Shown: positions 25,690 through 35,994, counted from the first letter of the stretch. The stretch: DNA of 64,000 bases from JAIBJN01 sp963825255 (GCA_963825255.1 CAWGSF010000009.1:496001-560000), one strand, 5' to 3'. The notes: a model not told the origin generated them from the letters alone. Program-made: numbers and translations.

Positions 25690-27072
25690 GTGCTCGTCGT
25701 CATCGACGGGCTGACCCCGGGTGCTCTCGAGCGGGGGCTCGAGGAGGGGCGTCTGCCCGCGCTCGCCGCGCTCGCCGAGGCGGGCGGTACCGGCCAGGGG
25801 ACGAGCGTCTTCCCCTCGCTCACGCCGGTCTGCCTCTCGTCCATCGCCACCGGGGCCTATCCGGACGTCCACCACATCCCGCACCTCGTCTGGTACCACC
25901 GCGGCGAGGGGCGCGTGATCGAGTACGGGTCGTCCTTCTCGGCCATGCGCGCGGTGGGCGCGCGGCGCGCCATCCGGGACACGGTGTTCGGCCTGAGCGG
26001 GGAGCACCTCTCCGCGGACGCGACGACGGTCTTCGAGGCGCTCGAGGACGCCGGGCTCGAGCCGGCCGCCATCAACTTCACGTGCTACCGGGGTCGCACG
26101 CGCCACTCCATCCGGCTTCCCGCGCTCGCCCGCCGCAACCGGTGGTACGAGGCCGTCTACGGGCCGACGCACTTCTTCTTCTTCAACGTCTTCGAGTCGG
26201 AGCGCACCGGGGCCCCGCTCGCCGTGCGCTCGCGCCTCGAGGGGTCGATCGACGAGTACGCGGCGGCGGTCGGCCGCTGGCTCGTGACGCGCGACGCGTT
26301 CGACTTCCTCGTCTTCTACCTCCCCGACTACGACTACGCCTCCCACATCTCGGGGCCGGAGGGGTCGCTGGAGGCCCTCGAGCGCTCCGACGCCGCACTC
26401 GGGAACCTGCTCGAGGCCGGAGGCGGCCCCGAGCGCTTTCTCGAGCGCTACGCGGTCCTCGTCTGCTCCGATCACGGCCAGACGCCCGTCGACAAGCTCG
26501 CCAGTCTTCAGGACACGTACCCGGAGCGCCTGACCGGGGTGCTGCCGCTCGCGTCGAACCGAGCCGGGATGGTGTACCGCCTCGAGGGCTGCCGTCTCAC
26601 CGCGCGCGATCTCGCAGAGCGGCTGGACGACGCGCCCGCCGTCGAGGTCGCCCTCTTCCTCGAGGAGGGGACGGCGGTCGCGCGACGCGAGGGCGAGGAG
26701 CTTCGCTTCGCCCCCCACGGCGAGGGCTGGCTAGCCGAGGGCAACGCGGATGTGCTCGATGCCGACCGCCATCCCCGAGGCCTCGAGCGGTCCTGGCACG
26801 CCCTGGCGAATCCGACTGCCGGCGACGTCCTCGTCTCGGCCCGGGAGGGTTGGGAGTTCGCGGACCTCGGCGGGCGGCACCACCTCGGCGGCGGGAGTCA
26901 CGGCTCCCTCCTCGCGGGCGACTCGGTCGTTCCCCTCGTCGCGGCCGGCTTCGAGGAGCCGCCGTCTCTCGCGGGCATGCGCATCGTCGACCTGGCCCCG
27001 CTGGCGCTCGCCCACCTCGGCGTCCCCGCGCCGGACACCATGCGGGGGCCCCTTGAAGCGGCGAGAGCCTGA
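25690..27072 (+). CDS. Alkaline-phosphatase-superfamily phosphodiesterase
   Basis: 460 residues. LVLVVIDGLTPGAL gives the first metal Asp; FPSLTPVCLSSIATGAYPDVH is the nucleophile region of nucleotide pyrophosphatase/phosphodiesterase relatives; LPDYDYASH and VLVCSDHGQTPVDK (DH) give further metal ligands; HHLGGGSHGSL gives the last His. It hydrolyses a phosphoester, possibly of a nucleotide or lipid; the substrate is unknown. No signal peptide is visible. I used GTG 25690; an upstream CTG would add nine residues. Confidence 0.82.
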   Translation: MLVVIDGLTPGALERGLEEGRLPALAALAEAGGTGQGTSVFPSLTPVCLSSIATGAYPDVHHIPHLVWYHRGEGRVIEYGSSFSAMRAVGARRAIRDTVFGLSGEHLSADATTVFEALEDAGLEPAAINFTCYRGRTRHSIRLPALARRNRWYEAVYGPTHFFFFNVFESERTGAPLAVRSRLEGSIDEYAAAVGRWLVTRDAFDFLVFYLPDYDYASHISGPEGSLEALERSDAALGNLLEAGGGPERFLERYAVLVCSDHGQTPVDKLASLQDTYPERLTGVLPLASNRAGMVYRLEGCRLTARDLAERLDDAPAVEVALFLEEGTAVARREGEELRFAPHGEGWLAEGNADVLDADRHPRGLERSWHALANPTAGDVLVSAREGWEFADLGGRHHLGGGSHGSLLAGDSVVPLVAAGFEEPPSLAGMRIVDLAPLALAHLGVPAPDTMRGPLEAARA

Positions 27073-27704
27073 CTTCGACGCGCTCCGCGCGCGCATGGTC
27101 GCCGATCAGCTCCAGGCGCGCGGGATCCGCGATCCGCGCGTCCTCGCGGCGATGGGGACCGTCCCGCGGGAGGCGTTCACGGACGCGGACGACCGCGAGG
27201 CGCGCCTACGAGGACGCGCCGATCCACATCGGCTGGGGCCAGACGATCTCGCAGCCGTACATGGTGGCGCTGATCTGCGAGGCGGCCGCCGTCGGCCCCG
27301 ACGACCGGGTGCTCGACGTCGGCACCGGTTCCGGCTACCAGGCGGCGGTGCTGGCCGAGCTCGCCCGCGAGGTCCACACGATCGAGCGCATCGAGCAGCT
27401 CGTCGACCGCGCCCGCGAGAAGCTGGCCGGGGCCGGCTACGAGCGCGTCGTCGTCCACCAGGGCGACGGCTCGCTCGGACTGCCCGAGCTCGCGCCCTTC
27501 GAAGCCGTCACGGTGGCCGCGGCGGCGCCGGGGCTCCCGGCGGCGCTGTACGAGCAGCTGGCCATGGGGGGAAGGCTCGTCGTCCCGGTCGGAGACCGGC
27601 GCGGGCAGCGGCTCGAGGTCGTCGTCAAGAGCCCGGAGGGACCGGCGATCGTCCACTCCGTCGCCTGTCGCTTCGTGCCGCTCGTCGGCGCGGAGGGCTA
27701 CTAA
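27053..27704 (+). CDS. pcm: Protein-L-isoaspartate O-methyltransferase, frameshifted
   Basis: After joining two frames near 27207 the protein has about 215 residues. ARMVADQLQARGIRDPRVLAA, GWGQTISQPYMVALICEAA, the SAM-binding VLDVGTGSGYQAAVLAELA and VPVGDRRGQRLEVV are Pcm signatures. The enzyme methylates isoaspartyl residues in damaged proteins so that they can be repaired. Possible starts are TTG 27053 (overlapping the upstream gene) or ATG 27095. Confidence 0.88.
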
Positions 27705-27714
27705 CCTGTCGGCG

Positions 27715-28179
27715 ATGGCGAAGGGAGCCGAGGCCACCTCCTCGCGGGCGACCGTCTTCACGGGCGCGGCCTCGAGCGCCCTCAGGCGGCCCGGCAACTG
27801 GCTCCAGCTGGCCAAGTTCTGCACCGTCGGCGCGTCGGGCTACGTCGTCAACCTCGCGGTGTACGCAAGCCTTCTCGCGGCGGGCGTCCACTACCTCCCG
27901 GCCGCGGTGTGCTCGTTCCTCGTCGCCGTCACCAACAACTACGTCTGGAACCGCGTCTGGACGTTCCGCCATCAGCGCGGCCACCTCGTCTTCCAGGGAG
28001 TCCGGTTTCTCGTCGTCTCGACGATCGCCCTGGCCGCGAACCTCGCCTTCCTGAGCGCTCTCGTCGCGCTCGGGGTCGCGGAGCTGCCCGCGCAGGCGAT
28101 CGCCATCGTGCTCGTCACGCCGTGGAACTTCGTCGCCAATAAGCTCTGGAGCTTCCGACGGCGGCCGCGAAGTTCCTAG
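27715..28179 (+). CDS. GtrA-family membrane protein
   Basis: 154 residues. QLAKFCTVGASGYVVNLAVY, AVCSFLVAVTNNYVWNRVWTFR and FVANKLWSFRR are the conserved blocks of GtrA, a four-helix protein that helps flip lipid-linked sugars such as undecaprenyl-phosphate glucose. The following two large membrane proteins may be the glycosyltransferases it serves (inference). It starts 10 bases after pcm. Confidence 0.9.
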   Translation: MAKGAEATSSRATVFTGAASSALRRPGNWLQLAKFCTVGASGYVVNLAVYASLLAAGVHYLPAAVCSFLVAVTNNYVWNRVWTFRHQRGHLVFQGVRFLVVSTIALAANLAFLSALVALGVAELPAQAIAIVLVTPWNFVANKLWSFRRRPRSS

Positions 28180-28206
28180 TCGGCCGCGGCGCTCGTCGCG
28201 CTGGCG

Positions 28207-29964
28207 ATGGGCGCGGGCGTCGCCCACGCCGCCGCGCCCACGACGCCCGTCTACGACTCTCGGGGGAACCTGGTGGGGACGCCTTTCGTCCCGCCGAAGG
28301 CGGAGCCGCTCCTGACGGAGAAGGAGGCGATCGGCCGCGCGCTCGCGAACGGCAAGGTCGCCGACTGGGTGGCGCGGTACCCGACCGGGTCGCTGACGAA
28401 GCAGGCGGACCTCGACGAGGACTCGCTCGTCTGGACGGTGCGCGTGTGGTCCTCCGTCCCCGACGCCGGCCAGATCGTGCTCGCCAAGGTGGACGACCCG
28501 ACAGGGGAGGTCACGGAGGCGTGGACCGGGCCGCAGGTGGCGTGGAAGATGGCGCGGGGGTACGAAGGGGCGTTCGGCCGCAAGATCAACACGCCCTGGA
28601 TCTGGCTGACGTTCTGTGCGGTGTTCCTCGTCGGGCTGGCCGACTTCCGGCGGCCGCTCTCGATCCGCAACCTCGACCTGCTCGCGCTCCTCTCGTTCGG
28701 GGTGTCGCTCTACTTCTTCAACCGCGGCGACGTCTTCACCTCGGTGCCGCTCGTGTACCCGCCGCTCCTCTACCTCCTCGGGCGCATGGCGTGGATCGGC
28801 TGGCGGGGTCGCGGGAGCCCGGCGCGGCCGGTTTGGCCCGTGTGGGTGCTCATCGGCGCGGCGGTGTTCCTCATGGGCTTCCGGATCGGCCTGAACGTGA
28901 GGGCCTCGAACGTCATCGACGTGGGCCTGTCGGGCGTCATCGGCGCCCAGCGGATCGTCCAGGACGGACAGATGCCATACGGGCACATGCCCGACGACAC
29001 AGGGAAGGAGTGCGGCCCGGCCGACGCCGACGGGTACGTCCGCGAGCGCATCCAGACGAACGGGCGCTGCGAGGTGGCGGACGGGCGCGGCGACACGTAC
29101 GGGCCCATCAGCTACCTCGCCTACGTCCCGGGGTACGTCGCGATGGGCTGGAGCTCCAAGTGGGACTACCTCCCGGCCGCCCACTTCACGTCGATCCTCT
29201 TCGACACGCTCGCGCTCCTCGGCATGGCCGCGCTCGGCCTGCGCTTCGGCGGCCCCCGCCTCGGGGCGACCCTGGCCTTCGCCTGGGCGGCCTACCCGTT
29301 CACGCAGTACGTGTCGAGCTCGAACTCGAACGACGCGATCATGCCCGCCTTCCTCGTCTGGGGGCTCGTCGCCGTGACGTCGGCGCCCGCACGCGGCCTC
29401 CTCGTCGGCCTCGCCGCGTGGACGAAGTTCGCATCGTTCCTCCTCGTCCCGCTCTGGGCCTCGTACCCGAGCACGACCCGCTGGCCCCGCCAGCAGCTCC
29501 TGGTCCTCGGCGGGATCCTCCTGGCGACCGCGCTCGGGTTCTGGATGCTCTTCCTCGAGCCGGACCCCGCGCACGCAGCCCGTGTCTTCTGGGACCGCAC
29601 GTTCGGCTGGCAGCTCTCACGGGCGTCTCCCTTCTCGATCTGGGACTGGCACGAGTACCCCGGCTATCCGGACCTCGGGGCCGTCCAGTCCGTGCTCAAG
29701 GGCCTCCTCCTCGTCTCGGCCGTCGCTCTCGGCTTCGTGCCGCGAACGCGCAACGTCGTGCAGCTCGCGGCGCTCTCGGGTGCGCTGCTCATAGGCTTCG
29801 AGCTCGTCCTCACCCACTGGTTCTACCTCTACATCCCGTGGTTCTTCCCCTTCGTCGCGTTCGCATTCTTCGTGCCGGCCGCGGTCCAGGTCGTCCGGCC
29901 CGTGCCGCAGCCCGAGGAGCCGACCGATGAGCGTCCGGTCGGAGAGCTCGTCCCGATCCGCTGA
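28207..29964 (+). CDS. Large multi-pass membrane protein with PepSY-like N-terminal domain
   Basis: 585 residues. A hydrophobic stretch ending GAGVAHAAA looks like the remains of a signal peptide. A soluble domain of about 110 residues (VADWVARYPTGS, VWSSVPDAGQIVLAKVDDPT, EAWTGPQVAWKMARGYEG) resembles PepSY-type folds. Then about ten membrane helices follow, with ANAFTQYVSSSNSNDAI-like loops seen in GT-C transferases. The signal peptide reads better if the frame just upstream (FLVAAALVALAMG) is joined by a one-base shift near 28183, so the true start is uncertain. It shares a frame with gtrA, separated by its TAG. Confidence 0.7.
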   Translation: MGAGVAHAAAPTTPVYDSRGNLVGTPFVPPKAEPLLTEKEAIGRALANGKVADWVARYPTGSLTKQADLDEDSLVWTVRVWSSVPDAGQIVLAKVDDPTGEVTEAWTGPQVAWKMARGYEGAFGRKINTPWIWLTFCAVFLVGLADFRRPLSIRNLDLLALLSFGVSLYFFNRGDVFTSVPLVYPPLLYLLGRMAWIGWRGRGSPARPVWPVWVLIGAAVFLMGFRIGLNVRASNVIDVGLSGVIGAQRIVQDGQMPYGHMPDDTGKECGPADADGYVRERIQTNGRCEVADGRGDTYGPISYLAYVPGYVAMGWSSKWDYLPAAHFTSILFDTLALLGMAALGLRFGGPRLGATLAFAWAAYPFTQYVSSSNSNDAIMPAFLVWGLVAVTSAPARGLLVGLAAWTKFASFLLVPLWASYPSTTRWPRQQLLVLGGILLATALGFWMLFLEPDPAHAARVFWDRTFGWQLSRASPFSIWDWHEYPGYPDLGAVQSVLKGLLLVSAVALGFVPRTRNVVQLAALSGALLIGFELVLTHWFYLYIPWFFPFVAFAFFVPAAVQVVRPVPQPEEPTDERPVGELVPIR

Positions 29965-31165
29965 CGCCGGGGCGTTCCTCGTCGCGCTCGCGGTCGGGGT
30001 CGTCCTGCTCGCCGTCTCGTGGGGCCTGCTCCACCTCGGCCCGTTCCACCGCTACCAGATCATCGACACGCCCGTCTACCAGGACTACGGCGAGGCGATC
30101 GCCGCCGGGCAGGTCCCCTACCGGGACTTCGACCTCGAGTACCCACCGGGCGCGCTGCCGGTCTTCTGGCTCCCGACGCTCGGCCCGGCGGAGCACTACG
30201 CCTCGCTCTTCGAGACTCTGATGGCGATCTGCGCCGTCGCGATGCTCGTCCTCGTGCTTCGCGCCCTCGTCTCCCTCGATGCCACCCCGGCACGGCTGCT
30301 CGCGGTCGCCGCGCTGGTGGGGCTCTTCCCGCTGGCTCTCGGCTCGGTCGTCCTCTCGCGCTACGACCTCTGGCCTGCCGCCCTGACGGCGGCCGCCCTC
30401 GCGGCCGTCCTCGCCGGGCGCGAGCGCCTGGGGCTCGCGATCCTCGGCCTGGCGGTGACGGCCAAGATCTACCCGCTCGTGCTCCTTCCTCCGATCCTCG
30501 TGTACGTGGCGCGGCGGCGTGGCGGGCGAGAGGCCGCGGTCGGCTTCGGATTCTTCGCCCTCGCCGTCGCCCTCGTCGTCCTGCCCTTCCTCGTTGCCTC
30601 GCCGGACGGCCTGGTCGACTCGCTCCAGCGGCAGCTCGACCGCCCGCTCCAGATCGAGAGCCTCGGGGCCTCCGTCCTCCTCGTGGCGCACCAGCTCGGC
30701 GTCTACGACCCGACCGTCGTCTCGACCTTCGGCTCCCAGAACCTGGAGGGCTCGCTCCCCGATGCGCTCGCCCTCGCCCAGACGCTCGTGCAGGCGGTCG
30801 CCCTCGTCGCGGTCTGGCTCCTCTTCGCGCGCGGCCCCGCCACCCCCGAGCGGCTCGTCGTCGCGTGCGCCGGCTCGGTCGTGGTCTTCGTCGCCTTCGG
30901 GAAGGTGCTCTCGCCGCAGTTCCTCATCTGGCTCGTGCCGCTCGTTCCGCTCGCGGCGGGCAGGACCGGCCTGACGGTCGCGGCGCTCCTGGGTGCCGCG
31001 CTCGTGACGACCCACCTGTGGTTTCCGACCCGCTACTGGGACGTCGTCGCGCTCGAGCCTGCCGGGTGGCTGGTGCTCGTCCGCAACGTCCTGCTGGTCG
31101 CGCTCGCGGTGGTGCTCGTGGCCGCTACGACGGAACGGGCACGCGCAGGGCCTCGCAGCTGGTAG
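29927..31165 (+). CDS. Polytopic membrane protein, GT87/DUF2029-like glycosyltransferase
   Basis: 412 residues, about ten membrane helices. The loop YQDYGEAIAAGQVPYRDFDLEYPPGALPVFWLP has the acidic and aromatic pattern of GT-C transferases in the DUF2029/GT87 group; SRYDLWPAALTAAALAA and AVTAKIYPLVLLPPILVY are other typical segments. It would use polyprenyl-phosphate sugars outside the membrane. It starts inside the previous gene (38-base overlap). Substrate unknown. Confidence 0.75.
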   Translation: MSVRSESSSRSADAGAFLVALAVGVVLLAVSWGLLHLGPFHRYQIIDTPVYQDYGEAIAAGQVPYRDFDLEYPPGALPVFWLPTLGPAEHYASLFETLMAICAVAMLVLVLRALVSLDATPARLLAVAALVGLFPLALGSVVLSRYDLWPAALTAAALAAVLAGRERLGLAILGLAVTAKIYPLVLLPPILVYVARRRGGREAAVGFGFFALAVALVVLPFLVASPDGLVDSLQRQLDRPLQIESLGASVLLVAHQLGVYDPTVVSTFGSQNLEGSLPDALALAQTLVQAVALVAVWLLFARGPATPERLVVACAGSVVVFVAFGKVLSPQFLIWLVPLVPLAAGRTGLTVAALLGAALVTTHLWFPTRYWDVVALEPAGWLVLVRNVLLVALAVVLVAATTERARAGPRSW

Positions 31166-31910
31166 CGCGCCCGGAGGCGTCGCACTCGACGACGACCCCC
31201 TCGATGCGGACGTCGCCTTCGGCCGGGTGGAAGCGCACGGGCATCCCGGTGCGCATCCGCTGGATCGCCAGCTCGGCGCGCACCCCGATGACGGAGTCGT
31301 GCGGGCCGGTCATGCCCGCGTCGGTGATGGCGGCGGTCCCGCCCGGAAGGACGCGGGCGTCGTTCGTCTGCACGTGCGTGTGCGTCCCGATCACGGCCGT
31401 CACCCGTCCGTCGAGCATCCGCGCGAGCGCGATCTTCTCGCTCGTCGCCTCGGCGTGGAAGTCGACGACGATCGTGGAGGTCGACTCCCGCGCCTCCTCG
31501 ACGAGGGCGTCGACGACGCGGAAGGGGTGGATCGGCGTGTTCAGGAACAGCGCGCCCTGGAGGTTGGCGACGGCGACGAGCGTCCCGTCGCGCGCCTCGA
31601 CGACGGTGAGGCCCTTGCCGGGGATGCCCACGTCGCCGAAGTTGGCGGGCCGGAGGATCCGCGGGCTCGACTCGAGGAGCGGCACGAGGTCGCGGTGGCG
31701 CCAGACGTGGTTGCCGGTCGTGATCACGTCCGCGCCGGCGGCGAGGAGCTTCTCGGCGAGCTTCGCCGTGAGCCCGACGCCGTCTGCGGCGTTCTCGCCG
31801 TTCACCACGCAGAGATCGGCGTCCAGCTCGTGGCGGAGCTCGGGCAGGCGTGCCGTGACCGCCCGCCGGCCTGGGGGGCCGAACACGTCGCCGAGGAACA
31901 GGATCTTCAG
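31125..31910 (-). CDS. YmdB-family metallophosphoesterase (TIGR00282)
   Basis: About 262 residues. LKILFLGDVFGPPGRRAVT gives the first metal Asp; VVNGENAADGVGL the Asn/Glu pair; ITTGNHVWRHRDL, VVDFHAEATSEK, VIGTHTHVQTNDA and ITDAGMTGPHDSVIG complete the site. Such enzymes hydrolyse 2',3'-cyclic nucleotides or other phosphodiesters. The first ATG/GTG in frame (31886) would cut off LKILFLGDV, so initiation is probably at CTG 31910. The 3' end overlaps the convergent membrane protein by 41 bases. Confidence 0.85.
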   Translation of the reverse strand: MKILFLGDVFGPPGRRAVTARLPELRHELDADLCVVNGENAADGVGLTAKLAEKLLAAGADVITTGNHVWRHRDLVPLLESSPRILRPANFGDVGIPGKGLTVVEARDGTLVAVANLQGALFLNTPIHPFRVVDALVEEARESTSTIVVDFHAEATSEKIALARMLDGRVTAVIGTHTHVQTNDARVLPGGTAAITDAGMTGPHDSVIGVRAELAIQRMRTGMPVRFHPAEGDVRIEGVVVECDASGRATSCEALRVPVPS

Positions 31911-31932
31911 TGGGCGGTGCCGATCTAGAGCG

Positions 31933-32958
31933 TCACGGGCTCGTGAGGGCCGTTGCCGCCTGCACCTCGAGGTGCACGTGCTGGCCGTTGTCCTGCGTGT
32001 AGCGGGCGAGCCCGGCCCGCTCCACCTGGGAGAGGTCGATGACGCGACCGATCTTCGTCCGGCCGGCCGAGACGGTCGAGCCCACCGTCAGGGCCGGATC
32101 GGCCCGAAGGTTCTCGAGCCGGACGACGACGCCGGGGTTCCCGGACGGCTGGATGTCGATGCGGACGCCGTACGCCTTGCCGTCGATGATGTTGTCGGTG
32201 ATGGCGATGACGCTGCCCCCCACGGGCGCGTAGACGTCGGTCTCCACGGGCGCGCCGACGTCGAGGCCTCCGGTCGCCGGCCCGACGCCGCCCTCGAGCA
32301 CGAAGTAGCGGATGTCCGAGCCGCTCGACCCGAAGAGCTTGCGGAAGATCCGCTCCGCGAGGCCCGCGTTGGCCTGCGTGCCGACGGGCTCGAGCGGGAG
32401 CGCGTCCGTGCCGGAGGCGTGGTAGCCGATCGCGGTGACGCGGGTCTGGTTCACGGGCAGCTGGATCCGCAGCGTGTCGTGCGTGGCGATGATCTGCGGC
32501 TGCGGCGGCCCGGCCGGGAGAAGGCGCTCGGCGGACGCGGGCCCCGTGACCGTCACGGCGGTGGAGTCCCCGCGCCCGAACGCCATGAGCAGGAGGGCCG
32601 CGAGACACCCGCACGCGACGACGGCGAGCGCCGCGGTGCGGCGCGCGCGACGGGCTCTCGCCCGTGCCTCCTCACGCTGACGGCGTCGTGTGCGCCCGCC
32701 GAGGCCAGGGGCTTCGGTCGTGGCCATCCGCGGCACGCTAGCTGAGGTGCCCCGGCCTTTCAAACCCGAGGCGACGCGCTCGAGGCGTGTCGCCGGCCCG
32801 GGCTCGTCTGCCTCGGCGGGCGGCAGGAGCTCGGGCTGGAGCGCGAGCGCGCCGGAGGTCCCGAACTCCCAGTTCTCCTCGACGCCCCAGAGGTCGACGA
32901 CGGTGCCCTGCTTTCCGGGGCTCTCTCGCTCGCGGTCGTAGAGACTCGGCCCGGGCAC
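31933..32958 (-). CDS. Membrane-anchored M23 (LytM)-like protein, degenerate catalytic site
   Basis: If GTG 32958 is the start the protein has 341 residues; ATG 32727 gives 264. After a basic region (RTRRRQREEARARARRARR) comes one membrane helix (ALAVVACGCLAALLLMAF), then a linker and an M23-like beta domain: VYAPVGGSVIAITDNIIDGK, VGSTVSAGRTKIGRV, and QHVHLEVQA with the His-x-His motif. The first zinc His and the usual HxGxD are replaced by ATGGLDVG, so enzyme activity is doubtful. The first 77 codons (YDRERESPGKQGTVVDLWGV) look coding and follow GAGG at 8 bases. Confidence 0.7.
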   Translation of the reverse strand: MPGPSLYDRERESPGKQGTVVDLWGVEENWEFGTSGALALQPELLPPAEADEPGPATRLERVASGLKGRGTSASVPRMATTEAPGLGGRTRRRQREEARARARRARRTAALAVVACGCLAALLLMAFGRGDSTAVTVTGPASAERLLPAGPPQPQIIATHDTLRIQLPVNQTRVTAIGYHASGTDALPLEPVGTQANAGLAERIFRKLFGSSGSDIRYFVLEGGVGPATGGLDVGAPVETDVYAPVGGSVIAITDNIIDGKAYGVRIDIQPSGNPGVVVRLENLRADPALTVGSTVSAGRTKIGRVIDLSQVERAGLARYTQDNGQHVHLEVQAATALTSP

Positions 32959-33042
32959 GATGCTGGCCTCGCGACGGTCGTCGCCGCGGGTTCAGCCTGC
33001 CAGGGACGGCGGACGGTACCGGCGTGCGAAGATTCCGACGAC

Positions 33043-34004
<962 letters not shown>

Positions 34005-34014
<10 letters not shown>

Positions 34015-35279
34015 CGGCCAGTGCGCTCTTCCGGCGGGCGCGGGCCGTCATTCCGGGAGGGGTGAACTCCCCGGTCCGGGCGTGGGCCGCGGTCGGGGGC
34101 GGCGAGCCCTTCTTCGCCGCCCGCGGCGAGGGCCCCTATGTCGTCGACGCCGAGGGCCGCCGCTACGTCGACTGGGTCATGTCCTGGGGGCCGCTCGTCT
34201 TCGGCCATGCCGACCCGGACGTCGTCGAGGCCGTGCAGGAGGCGGCCGCGGACGGGACGACGTTCGGGACGCCGACGGAACGCGAGGTCGAGCTGGCGGA
34301 GGAGCTCGTGGCCGCGGTGCCCTCCGTCGAGAAGGTGCGCCTCGTCTCCTCCGGGACCGAGGCCGCCATGAGCGCCATCCGCCTCGCGCGGGGGTTCACG
34401 CGCCGGGATCGCATCATCAAGTTCGCCGGGTGCTACCACGGACATACGGACGCGCTCCTCGTGGCGGGCGGCTCCGGCCTCGCCACCCTCGGGATCCCGT
34501 CCGGGCCCGGGGTTCCCGCAGGCGCCGCGGGCGACACCGTCGTCTGCGCCTTCAACGACGTCGACGCCGCCGCTGCCGCCGTCGAGCGCTACGGCGAGGG
34601 CCTGGCCGCGATCGTCGTCGAGCCGGTCGCCGGGAACATGGGGGTTGTCCCGCCCGAGCCCGGGTTCCTCGAGGCGCTTCGGTCCCTCTGCGACGCGTCC
34701 GGGGCGCTCCTCGTCTTCGACGAGGTGATCACCGGCTTCCGGGTCGCCCGCGGCGGCGCGCAGGAGCTCTACGGCGTCCTCCCCGACCTGACCATCCTCG
34801 GGAAGATCGCCGGCGGTGGCCTCCCGCTCGCCGCCTTCGGCGGACGGGCCGACGTCATGGACGAGCTCGCCCCCGGTGGGCCCGTCTACCAGGCGGGGAC
34901 GCTGTCGGGGAACCCGCTCGCGACGGCAGCCGCGCTCGCCGTCCTGCGACGACTTCGCGACCCGGCCGTCTACGCGCGCCTCGAGGCGTCGGGCGAGCGG
35001 TTGGCCGCCGGCCTGGCCGAGGCCGGCGGGGGCGAGCCGGTGTGCGTCCAGCGGGTGGGCGGCATGGCCACGCTCTTCTTCCGGAACGGCCCGGTGCGCA
35101 GCTTCGCGGACGCCGAGGCGAGCGACACCGAGCGCTACGCGGCCTGGTTCCGCCATCTGCTCGAGCGGGGCGTCTACGTCGCGCCGTCGCAGTTCGAGGC
35201 GATGTTCGTGTCGACGGCGCACGGAGAGAGCGAGATCGACCTGACGGTGGAGGCGACGCGTGAGTACCTCGCCGGCTGA
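34005..35279 (+). CDS. hemL: Glutamate-1-semialdehyde 2,1-aminomutase
   Basis: 424 residues. IPGGVNSPVRAW at the N-terminus, SSGTEAAMSAIRLAR, AGCYHGHTDALLVAGGSGL, VFDEVITGFRVA and the PLP Lys in ILGKIAGGGLPLAAFGG are characteristic. It makes 5-aminolevulinate from glutamate-1-semialdehyde, the substrate of hemB. GTG 34005 starts inside hemB. The end overlaps the next gene by 20 bases. Confidence 0.95.
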
Positions 35280-35814
35280 CGTCCACGACGGCGTGTGGGA
35301 GACGATCGCCCGGGAGGCCCGGCGCGAGAGCGCGCTGTGGGACGCGGCGCTCCGCGAGGAAGGTGAGCGGGACGAGACGGCAGTGTTCTCGCTCCTGGCG
35401 GCCGAGCGGTACGCGGTCGGGCTCGAGTCGATCTACGAGGGCTACCTTCTCCACTACGGACGCGGCCGCCTGTTCGCGCCACCGGACTCCGACACGGCTG
35501 TCCTGCTCGGCGACTACCTCTACGCGCACGGGCTCGTGCGCGTCGCCGCGCACGGAAGGGTCGGCGTGGTGGCGGACCTCGCCGAGCTCGTGTCGCTCTG
35601 CGCCCACCTTCGAGCGGAGAAGCGCGACGGCGACGGCGCCGCCTGGGCGGGAACCGTCGCGCTCCTGGGGAGCGGCGACCCGCGCCTCGAGACGGCCCGA
35701 GCGGCGCTCCGGCTCCGGAGCGACGCGGCGCCGTTCCTGGCGCTCGCCGAGGGGGAGGCCGGCGCTGCCGTCGTCGAGCGGGCCCTCGTCCTCCACGCCC
35801 AACGGGTCGACTAG
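35260..35814 (+). CDS. Conserved hypothetical protein, helical, in the heme/menaquinone block
   Basis: 184 residues, predicted mostly helical and soluble. I do not recognise a family with certainty. The segment AVLLGDYLYAHGLVRVA resembles the LxGDYLxA helix of trans-polyprenyl diphosphate synthases (compare GAGDYLFARAFAELA in the synthase at 42576), but the DDxxD metal motifs are absent. It might be a non-catalytic relative or partner subunit. It starts at GTG 35260 inside hemL, so it is translated from the same message. Confidence 0.6.
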   Translation: MSTSPADVHDGVWETIAREARRESALWDAALREEGERDETAVFSLLAAERYAVGLESIYEGYLLHYGRGRLFAPPDSDTAVLLGDYLYAHGLVRVAAHGRVGVVADLAELVSLCAHLRAEKRDGDGAAWAGTVALLGSGDPRLETARAALRLRSDAAPFLALAEGEAGAAVVERALVLHAQRVD

Positions 35815-35826
35815 ACTCCGCTGGCG

Positions 35827-35994
35827 ATGAGCGCCTTCGTGTACGCCCTCGTCCTCGCGGCCGAGAAGACGCCGGCGGAGGAGGGGCGGGACGTCATCCT
35901 GGGGATGCTCGTCGTCGGGTTGATCTTCTGCGCGGTGATCGCGCTGGGTCAGTTCGGGCGCTGGCTCGGCCACCGTAAGGGGCGCGGCCACTAG
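35827..35994 (+). CDS. Small single-span membrane protein
   Basis: 55 codons from ATG 35827. The product begins MSAFVYALVLAAEKTPAEEG, then has one membrane helix (ILGMLVVGLIFCAVIALG) and a basic tail (RWLGHRKGRGH). It follows the hypothetical gene by 12 bases and ends against the convergent hydrolase. The composition (hydrophobic core, basic end) makes it a likely real small gene. Function unknown; association with the neighbouring quinone or heme genes is only by position. Confidence 0.6.
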   Translation: MSAFVYALVLAAEKTPAEEGRDVILGMLVVGLIFCAVIALGQFGRWLGHRKGRGH

